Assembly (NCBI GenBank): GCA_027563935.2
Contig: CM050449.1
Span: 85,591,178 to 85,655,177 of the forward strand
DNA: 64,000 nucleotides
Reading direction: 5' to 3'
From: Costus lasius
Lineage: Eukaryota; Streptophyta; Magnoliopsida; Zingiberales; Costaceae
In this document: one piece after another, positions 54,865 through 64,000 of the stretch
Layout of the letters: the number at the start of each line of letters is the position of its first letter
Numbering within the stretch: the stretch's first letter is position 1
Notes under the pieces: model-generated
Told to the model about the DNA's origin: nothing
Database searches by the model: none
Seen by the model: the letters and a program-made list of their open reading frames with translations, nothing else
Translations under genes and position numbers: made by a program

Positions 54865-57800
54865 TCATGAAAGAACCTTACTGTCATTCATGTTAGCCAA
54901 CCAGATGCGAACCGTACGGTCATCACTTGCTGACGCCAACATATGAGGCCTTGTAGGATTCCAACTCACACAGTTTACCGTCATTGTATGGCCACTTAAA
55001 ATCTTTATTGGTGTTTCACAGCTTCGCTGCCAAATATAGATCTGCACAAGGTGCAAACAGTGTGAACCCCCCACATATAATATATATTATTAAATAGCAA
55101 AAAATATCTTACAACTAATAATCTCTTAGTCAAAATTCACACAAAAAAAAATTTGCGCTAATTTTAAAAAGAATAAACATATTTGCATGAGAGCCCACCA
55201 TTCAAGTTGGCAATGAAAAAAATATTCACTCAATATCTATCAATGTTTCATCCTCCAGTTTTCAAATGCTGGATTTCTTATAACAGACATAAACCAATCA
55301 GATTTGGGGCGTCAACACAGTTCACTTTACCGCACGTGGACAGGACCATTGCAAGCATTTTATCACACTCGAGCCCAATTATCTACTGCTTGGAAATGGT
55401 ATACATACGTTTAGTAGGCACGCACAATTACCACAAGGAAGAAATTTACGATTTTCAGTGGTTACGTACACTACCTTCTAGTTCTACCACAAACAAGTCT
55501 TCAATACTGATATAACATATATGAGGTTATGAACCACAAGAAATTATTTTAGAACAGGACCAAAGGAAATGAAACAATCAGCATCTGGAGGAATTTTGGG
55601 TGAACAATTGCTAATATACTGCATAGATGAGTAACATGCAAGATAAATATGCAAATCATATTTGTCCATACAGTCTTTTTTTCTCTCTATGATTCAACCG
55701 TTAAGTTGTCTTTTATATTAAATTGGTTGTACTTCCATCATATTCTTATGTTTTAGGTAGGCGTTTGCTTTAAAAGATGCCCTGATATAATTAACTTATA
55801 TAAATGAATCTCTGAAGTTCTGTCCAAATCGTTATTTTAAGGATCGCTAGCTGCCGAAAAAGCTTTTACTAGCAACCTCATCTCTTTCCATAGCTTTTAC
55901 TTCACTTTCAATTAGTATAATCCCATCCACAAGATTAGAGATTCAATCTGAATAGTTCCTTTTCGTCACTGTTTTCACAGGCTAACCAGTTGTACCTGCC
56001 AGTGAAGGACCATTGTTCTCATTATTGTTGTCTCATTGAGATTCTTTTTCTAAATTGTCATAGGATTATAATTTGAACCACAAGTACACAGTGATGAGAG
56101 TAATTCATGATTGAAAATCTCAGTTGAAGTTCCTAAAGAGCTTCTTAGTGAAGTATAATTGGAACTATATAACAAAATTGTCTAACTATCCAAACCTATT
56201 ATAGGTGAACGGATGTAATTAACAACTCATAATATTGATAATAAGACCAAGGATTAAAAAACTGATCTTTATGGATAGTGCAACCAGAGCAAAAGAAGAG
56301 AGAAGGAAAAAAGGAGGGAAGGAAGAAGAGAAAGAAAAGGAAAAAGCTCTCCCGCAGCTCATCACTTGTGGTAGCAGCTCTCATGGACAAAGTGATAGAA
56401 GCAAACAATTGTCACGAATGAAGTGGCTGAACTCTTGTGGACGAAGGCGGAAGTAGCACGACAAAGTGAAAGTAGCTTTGGACGAAACTTAGCTTGCGAG
56501 TGGACAAAGTAAGGAGGCACAAAACTCTAGCATCTAATTTTGTCCGATTTGTATCGGTTTGAGGTTGGATCGAAACACTAATCAGTACTAGTTGAATAAG
56601 ACATCAAACTAGATTATGGAAGACTAATAATTTTGCTGAACAAAAATTTGCTTTTACACTAGTCTACATACAGGAACATATATGTTGAGAACTTGAGATA
56701 AGAAGAACAAAACCATACCAAAGAAAATTATATACCTAGAAGCTTATGAGTACTATAAATCTAGCAACAAATCCTTTTGTCATCACCTATGTGGTCAATA
56801 AGTTATTGGGAATAGAAACGTAAAATAAAATAAAATAAAAGTTTTGGTAAGTCTTTGTTCCAAATTTGAGTAGTAGTTAGACTGTTAGAGAACTGTGTAA
56901 CTTATGAAATAGAAAAATTACCAGAATTAACAGAAACAGTATAAGTTTCCATAAATGCCACACGGATAGCAAACCGGTAGAGTATAACGTCCTTGACATG
57001 GATCATTCTAATAAGTGGACTGCAAGTGTGCATGCCATGCCGCATGTGTGAAATGTTCCATGGTATCAAAGTGTACTAGTGGTCATGGGAGGTACGATTC
57101 TTACCATATCAAGGTTGAGCTGTTATAACTTGGAAGTTGGAAATACTAGAGAAAAATAGCTTGACAATATTGCAACTTATTTCACAACACATAGTAGGCC
57201 AAAACCAAACTTCAAATTTGCCTTCAGTCCAAAAGAGATATTTTTGTCTAGAAACTTCTTTTCACATCGTTTAATCACTGGTTAAATGCATACACAGTTT
57301 CAGTAGGCCAACATAGAGATGGTTACTAAAATAAAAGTTACCATCGAGAACTAATATTCATTAACATATGTAAAAAGTAAAAACTGATTATAAGGCTAGG
57401 GAAAGAATATTAGAAAGAATGTTAACAAGATAATGAAATTTGGCTGTGTTTGGTGAAAACCAAAAGAGGATAGAAGTAGGACTGGGAATGCAAGATAGAC
57501 ATAGTTGGTATTTGACAAGGTTAATTCTAATATCATTCTTTTTCCATTGATAAACTTAAATCTAACTCACACCAGCTAACCACGAGTTAACTTTGTCATT
57601 ATTTTGTTCTTGCCAACTTTTTTTAATTTTATATAAATAAGAGATTTAATAGAATTAACATAAACTATAGGATATCAATATTAAAAAAAAATATTAAAGC
57701 ACCAAGTTAATAATATATTAGATGTATCTACTTCAATAGCATGACAGGTTAATTTCAAATTTTCCCTTGTAGTTTCCTCTTATTTGCAATTACCACTATA

Positions 57801-59797
57801 ATTTTAAAAAATATAAATTAGCTAATAAATTTTGATAATTTACAATAGTCATAATCAACAACTTACACCAATTGTTCTTTTAAAACCAATTGTTTTTCTA
57901 ACAAAAATTCAACAGTAGTCCACAGTGTATGGTATATTGGTAGAAAGCAAAATAAACAAACCAAATAATATATCAAATTATTCCTTATTAGAAAAAGGAT
58001 TATTTAATTTGCCCTTGTGATTTTCACTTTTTTTTTTACTTTGGCCCAAGTAATTTGAAATTTTCTAAATTATTCAGCAAATCAAACCTGTAATTTTAAA
58101 GAAGTTAAAAATAACCCTTATTTTATGCTACATACTACAAGTAATAAAATAGAAAAGACAATTATATCAAACAACTTCCCGCTGCAAAAAGAGTTTGTCT
58201 CAAATTAAGCCATTCTATGTATTCTATTATTTTCATTTATACCCCATAACTAAAAAATTCAAAATCAACCCAATTATATGACAATTGCTATCAATTTTGA
58301 TGATCCAGTCTGAAGTAATAATACTTTCAAAGTGTACACAATTGGAAATTTTAGGTTCAAATCAATATAAAAACCCAATCAATTGTGACTCATTCAAAAT
58401 TTTTAACTGTCAAGGACCAAATTGCAAATAAGCACAAATTTCAAAGTCAATTGTTTAAAATATAATATTAACTGTAACAATGAATTTTAGTTTAAATTTA
58501 ATTACATATATACAAAATATAAATAAAATTTAAAAGTATCAAAATACATTTAAATCAAATAATCCACCGGAATTCATCACTGAATTAGCAAGTCCATTAT
58601 AATTCTTATTCTGACATTGTTTCCAATTTGAAAATGATCAAAACGGTCCCTTAAGATAAATGAATGCAAGAAAAAAGATTAAAAATGTTAAACGTCTAAT
58701 TCACTTCTGATCCAATGTTGACGGAATTAGCATCATATAGCCACTTTTGCAAATGAATTTCCTTTTCTAGTTAGGGCCGGAATTGTAACTTACAATGTGC
58801 TACTATCCAGTGGCATGAACAAATCAGCCAAAATATTACTTAACGATCAATCTAAATGCATTAGGCTTCAAGGATTTTACCTACACAAGCAGTGATATAA
58901 TTTTCTTTCATAATTGCAGCAATCCTTCAAAGACTGGGAAGTGGAAGAAAAAAGCACCAACCATTAGAAGTTAACATAAAGTTTAGGTAACTTACGGGAA
59001 TGAATTGATACTTCATAAATTATTTTCAATAATGCTTAAGTGAAATATGAACATAGAAAGCACATTAAAAATCAATATATATTCAAAAAAAGTGAGATAA
59101 TGAACAAGAAAAATGATGCAAGATTTTTGCAGAAAAAGATCATTAACAGAAATATCACCTGGGAATCCTCACTACCGCTGGCAATAAATGAAGAATCTGA
59201 TCCACCAAAACATGATCGAATCACGTATTTTCCCTGCTTGTGTCCCCTAAATATATCTGGCAAGATTGAGTTCACATAAGTGTCCCACAAATGGATCTCC
59301 TCACTGTTTAAATTGACAATCAAGAATTTCCCATCACTTGAAAGAGAAAGTGAGGTGATAGGGTGCTCTTCTTGTATGATCCATTCCTTTCTTCGGTGGA
59401 AATCTCGTACAAAAATTTCTTTATAAGAACATATACTGATCAAACATTGTCCATCAGGTGTGACAGCAAGACCAGTAACTTTAGGTATCCTCTCTCCCTC
59501 CCAGATTTCCAGTTCATTGCCCCCTAAATCACATATCCAGATTCGATTGTCAGGCTCCCAACTTCCACAGACTATCTTCTGAGAGTCTGGAAACCAAGCA
59601 CATGAGCTGATAATACGATTTTCTCCACCAGTAAATGTAAATTTGCATGAACCATTAGAAACATCCCATAGCTTAAGGGCTTCTACATTACCACAAGTAA
59701 GTAGCATCTTATCATCTGGGCTCCATGTTAAATAAGATATAGGTTTCATGTGACCCACCAGAATGTGCCTTAAAGACACACTGTCGTCCTTGTTAAC
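54865..59797 (-). CDS. WDR26-like WD40-repeat gene, C-terminal part (two exons)
   Basis: Exon A 59,797-59,159 (213 codons) and the last exon 55,041-54,865 (58 codons and stop) join in phase at GT/AG borders (CAG|GTGATA and GTGCAG|ATC). Together they give about 271 residues of a WD40 propeller: [114 protein letters not shown] and [12 protein letters not shown]. The wording is that of WDR26 homologues, LisH-CTLH-WD40 proteins that serve in CTLH/GID-type ubiquitin ligase complexes. The reading frame is open, so this part looks intact. The N-terminal LisH/CTLH half and first blades, expected above 59,800, are not visible before the retrotransposon remnant at 61,321. They may lie beyond the window, across a long intron. 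Confidence 0.82.
55042..59158 (-). other. 4.1-kb intron of the WDR26-like gene
   Basis: AT-rich; GT donor at 59,158 and AG acceptor at 55,042-55,043. No further WD40 exon was found inside. It contains a purine-rich tract (56,285-56,350) and no recognisable transposon coding sequence. Short open frames on the plus strand (55,183-55,515 and 56,235-56,456) have no known domain. Confidence 0.7.
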
Positions 59798-61320
59798 CTA
59801 AATTGAATCAAAAAGAAAAAGATGAAGGGATTGCTGTCGATACTGTCAATGCTGTTTTCTTTAAGCCCTTTTACATGCTAAAATTCATTGATCAAAGTTG
59901 CATATAGAACTAGATTTTATTTCCATAGAATCATTTATCAATAGCAATGCCACATGAAATTAACTGCACATCAGAAAAACTGAAACATAATGTATTAAAG
60001 TAATGCATAAATTAATAATTTTCAATCCAGAGACAAGGTTTTATTTTCCATTTAATGTATACAAATATAAAAAAAAAAACTTAGGAAAAACACTTACACA
60101 GATAAAATTTGAACGATGTCATCTTTATGTATGTTGTTTCACCTGCCAATTCCTTTCAACCACCCAGAAAAATGCTGAATTTCTAATCAAAATATTATCA
60201 TTTTAGCTCCCATTTCCCTTTTTCAAGAAAGAAAATCGTTCACGTAGAAAGCTAGAATCTTGGAAGTAGAAGCCATCACAAGTGGAGGCAATATTTTTTA
60301 ATCTTGGTTCATACTAGGTAGCAGAAACTCCTACCTATCCAAGTAGGGTGGGACATAAATCTTTCCTTGAATCTTTGGGTTTCGTACATGATAGATAAGC
60401 AAAATAAGAAGTTATATCTAGTTATTCATTAATCCACAATAGAATTAGATGATAAAATAAGTCATTAGCACAAGTTAGAGTTATATATAATCATCATTAC
60501 ATGCTCAGGTTAGAATTATACATGATAGAGTTGAAACGTGTCATCATCACATGTTTCAAATTTATTAAAGTAGCACCCTTTCTCTCTTTTCCACCTTCCT
60601 TCATAGCAAGTTATCATAGGATGCCAATAGCAACCCATAGATAGTATCAATTATCTAGGTTTACTGTCCTTTTCCATCCAACCCCTCCTCTCTTTCCCTA
60701 GGTTTACTGTATATGAGTTCTTTCCTTAGCTCTAGGGATCTAGTGATCATCTTCCTATCTCAATCAAGATGGATATCTCTACTTTAGCAGATTTGATGTT
60801 TGTCACTCTGTAGGCTATGGATATCAGGTTTAATGGTATTAATTATCTTCTCTTGATTTAATAATCAATTCTTTCTTGGTTTGCATGGTAAATTCTTAAC
60901 ATATTAATACTTCTTTGTTGGATGTTATTGATCCAAAATTTTTTACACAGACCACAGCTCGTCATCCCTTAACACGTCATCCCTTAACAAACGAAGTAAA
61001 AAAAAAACAAGCCAAAAACTCCACTTCCCAATCCCCCCCTCAAAACACCTCCAAGGAACCTTCCTTGGCCTATGCCTGGTGGTGTAGACATAAGGGCAAG
61101 GGGGTGGGGGTGCTTCCGACATAACAAATACCCTCCCCTCAAAAGTAGTCTTGTCTGCAAGATTGGCTACTAATGCTGGAAATTGTCCACAAATTTCTTC
61201 TTCATCTTTCTAAATCGCTTCTTGTAATTTGTTTGACCATTGTATCAGCCATTGGTTCACCGAATTTCCACCGTGACTCACTTGGTGTTGAGCTAAGATA
61301 GAGATATAATTGACATCTGT
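59798..61320. other. AT-rich DNA, presumably intron of the WDR26-like gene
   Basis: No exon recognised. The AG acceptor for exon A is at 59,798-59,799 (TTTAG on the minus strand). Near 61,060-61,120 there is a G-rich tract (AAGGGCAAGGGGGTGGGGGT) at the edge of the Reina-like remnant. Confidence 0.4.
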
Positions 61321-64000
61321 TCAATCTCCATGTCTAGGGAAGCTAAAGGCAACAAACTGGGTGTATGCATGATTATAGTGAAAGTTCCAATCTATAAGCC
61401 ACCTCCCCAATCCTCTGAATAATCCAAAAAGGGCCATAGTTTTGCATTTACCCTCCAAGCTATGTCTGTGGCAGTGGGGATGTAGTTTTACAAAAACAAA
61501 CTCTCCGATGTCAAACGAGATATTCTTGCGCTTGACATTCGCATATTTACTCATCCTTTGCTAAACGAGATATTTTTGCACTTAACATTCGCATATTTAC
61601 TCATCCTTTGCTGGGCTCTAGTCAAGTTGTATTTTAGTTACCTCAAGATCTCATCCCGATTTAATAATTCATGTGCCACTACCTCCACTAATGCTTCTCC
61701 GAGGATAAATCTCATCAAGGTGGGCGGTCAGCACCCATGCACAATTTCAAATGGAGTCTTTCCTACCAACCACCATGTGGAAGATGGTGTTATACCAATA
61801 CTTAGACCAAGGTAACCATTGTGCCCACGTGCAAGGCTGATCCAAGGCAAAATAACGTAAGTAGGTCTCAATGCACCTATTAAGCACCTCTGTTTGGGGA
61901 ACTCATCTCAAGAGTTATGCCCTATAATTTAAAGAGTTTCTTCCATAAATGACTAATAAACACAAATCTCAATCACTGACTATGGAGCAAAGCAGATCAT
62001 GCAAACATACCACTTCACGCATAAAGGCTTCTACCACTCTGCTAGCTGAGTAGAGATCATGTTTGGATAGTCTATCCACCACCACCAATATGGCATCGAT
62101 GCCCTTGTAGTTAGGTAATCCCATAATGAAGTCCATGGAGATATTTTCCCAAATGGAGACTATTATATGTAAGGGTTGCAAGAGGCCCATCGGAGACATC
62201 ACCTAGTACTTCTGTCGCTGACACACTTCATACTCACCCACAAATTTATAAATGTACATTCTCATGCCACACAAGTAGACCTAATCCGTGATGCGTTTGT
62301 GAGTTCAATGCACCTTGGAATGCCCTCCTATTGTGGTAGGATAGAATTTTTTGAGAATTTGTGGAATCCAAGAGGATGTTGCCAGAATCACTCAGCCTCC
62401 CTTAGTACAATAATTGACCCCTCTCCCATTGACATGGAAGGTGTGCCTGCGGGTCCTTAACAACTCCTGAATGGTTTGTTATAAGCTTGGATCTGCTAGC
62501 ACTCCTACTACACCCTTTGTGGATCTAGCACCTCCTACTACACCCTTTGTGTATCCAACCACACTGCACACAAGAAAGTCATCAATCCCAGTGCCCCTCG
62601 AATGCATGATAGTGCGTCAACAGTTAATGTTGTACAACCAAGACCAATGCCATGAGCTCCTTTTAATATGTGGACTTTGCTAAATTCTTGTTTGAGAGGA
62701 CTTTATTGAAGTAAACCACTAGTCATCCTTTCCGCATTAATACGGTCCCAATTCCCCTTCTTGAAGTGCCACCCTTCAAAGTCGGGCAATACAAGCATAG
62801 AAGCAAACATCATATTGATTTGAATTAATTGAAGGCTAGCTAGGCCTTGGGGCCCATCAGACCCCCTCCTTTAATATATCCGTCATTGACCTTGCTATCT
62901 TACCATAGTCCCTCACAAATTGGCAATAATACCCAATGGGGCCTAGAAATCCCCTCACTTCCTTGATGGAACAATGAGGATAGTTGTTACCTTCCCATGA
63001 TCCATTGCAACTCCCCTGAGGTGAATGATGTACCCTAGGTATTCCACTTGTGTTTGACCAAACTTGCATTTTTTTTTTGCCACCAATTTCTTATCCTCCA
63101 AAGCTTGTAGCGCGCATTGTAAGTGTTTGAGATATTCCTCCCAACTGGCACTATATACCAAAATGTCATTGAAAAATACTAACACAAACTTAGAAAGATA
63201 AGGCTAGAAAGCAACATTCATGGTTGCTTGGAAGGTCGAGGGTATATTTCTTAACCCAAATGGGCATTACCCAGAACTCATAGGGCCTATTGTGTGTCTA
63301 GAAAGCCATCTTTACATCTTTTGCTCGAACTCGGGTTTGGTGGTACCCCGATTATATGTCAATCTTGGAGGTATAGGTAGCTCTATGTAAGTCATCTAAC
63401 AACTCTTCAATCACTAATATAGAGTATTTATTAGGCACCATGATTTATCACAGTAGTCTAAGCAAAACCTCCAACTTTCATTCTTCTTTCTCACAAGTAT
63501 CACCGGAGTCAAGTAAGGACTAGAGCTCAGTTGGATGATTCTTGCAATCAGTATTTATGTCACTAGCTTCTCTATTTCATCCTTTTGACTATGAGCGTAT
63601 CGGTACAACCAGACACAAACTAGTCCTTCTCTAGGTTTGATAACATTAGCATGGTTGGTGGGTCAGGAAGGAGATGAGTCATCTTCTCTGGATATTAGAT
63701 AGTTGGCTAACCATGGGCTGTCTGTCCTCCATCTGAACTACCTACAGTAGCCCTAGTATTCTTTTGAAAGTCTGAAAATCTCCTTGAAGTTGGCCTATGC
63801 TCTAAACGTGGGGCTACGCCTTAGTGTCACTTCTAGTACAATTGGCCTCAATCAGCTCTTATTTCCTCTACAATACACAGCCAAGCAATCCCCAAGATCA
63901 TATCAACCCCCAACTTGACCTTGAGCTACGAGAAACATCCTTGCATCCTCACTTGCCCTTCATCCCCCAAGTGTACTCCAAAGGGAGGGGTAGGCTCGAT
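61321..64000 (-). pseudogene. Reina-like chromovirus pol remnant, runs off the right edge
   Basis: Minus-strand Ty3/Gypsy pol, badly decayed. From the window edge inward: protease end (VDMILGIAWL, about 63,880-63,910), RT with PFGLRNIPSTF-like words split over frames (about 63,240), VLVFFNDILVYSASWEEYLK (YVDD replaced by FFND, 63,185-63,125) and [15 protein letters not shown], RNase H start (about 62,950-62,860), integrase with SIWENISMDFIMGLPNYKG and ILVVVDRLSK (62,165-62,040), and the integrase C-terminal DIGEFVFVKLHPH (61,520-61,470). Stops and frame shifts throughout. The 3' end and LTR, expected at about 61,000-61,300, were not identified. Confidence 0.8.
61513..61612. repeat. 50-bp tandem duplication in the Reina-like integrase
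   Basis: AAACGAGATATTCTTGCGCT and the following 30 bp (61,513-61,562) are repeated at 61,563-61,612 with three C/T or G/A differences. It duplicates the coding segment around YANVKRKNISFD. Confidence 0.9.

Noticed and set aside
55183..56456. Two plus-strand open frames (110 and 73 codons) inside the WDR26 intron
   Set aside because: No recognisable motif; one is a purine-rich tract. They lie antisense within an intron.

Overview
This window is nuclear DNA of a flowering plant. It has introns with GT/AG borders, an R2R3-MYB gene, a WDR26-type WD40 gene and class II diterpene synthase remnants. Most of the sequence is plant transposons: hAT, Ty1/Copia, Ty3/Gypsy chromoviruses, and Athila/Tat-lineage elements. 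The GC-leaning codons of the MYB gene and the CPS-like terpene synthase remnants would suit a monocot, but this is a weak inference and I do not name a species.

Layout. 1-2.4 kb: two tandem, broken copalyl-diphosphate-synthase-like fragments (minus strand). 3.65-8.57 kb: a complete but dead hAT transposon with 8-bp target duplications. About 8.7-21.1 kb: a Galadriel-like chromovirus (minus strand), split in its integrase by a non-autonomous Athila-like element (11,241-18,575) that has two LTRs, gag and protease but no reverse transcriptase. 21.1-35.7 kb: nested Athila-lineage wreckage. It includes an LTR fragment, a gag-protease interrupted by a probable 2.4-kb solo LTR, two LTRs facing each other as a 1.5-kb inverted repeat, a Copia 3' end, and an Athila env-like region with its 3' UTR and LTR. 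35.7-37.9 kb: unannotated AT-rich DNA with a 54-bp-arm foldback.

37.9-44.3 kb holds the most biologically suggestive locus. It is an apparently intact three-exon R2R3-MYB gene with a very young, apparently coding-competent Copia element inserted 111 bp upstream of its start codon, in the same orientation. The two LTRs show no substitutions by eye and differ only by one 21-bp repeat unit; the target duplication is a perfect ATTAT. The displaced upstream region of the MYB gene lies beyond 44,334 and carries three phased ACACGTGGC boxes.

44.3-54.8 kb is AT-rich and includes a decayed Tat-lineage pol remnant (minus strand) with a 27-bp minisatellite downstream. 54.9-59.8 kb holds the last two coding exons of a WDR26-like gene, separated by a 4.1-kb intron; its N-terminal exons are not visible. 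61.3-64 kb is a decayed Reina-like chromovirus pol that runs off the right edge.

The best candidate for something undescribed is a shared RNA/DNA-structure theme in the Athila-lineage elements. Their LTRs carry 4-5 palindromes phased at about 66-76 bp, in two LTR families with different palindrome sequences but similar flanks. Their 3' UTRs carry repeated GGCAGTG...CACTGCC hairpin units. An 18-nt hairpin sits just after the protease stop in two elements. All of this comes from reading by eye; no folding, alignment or database search was run.
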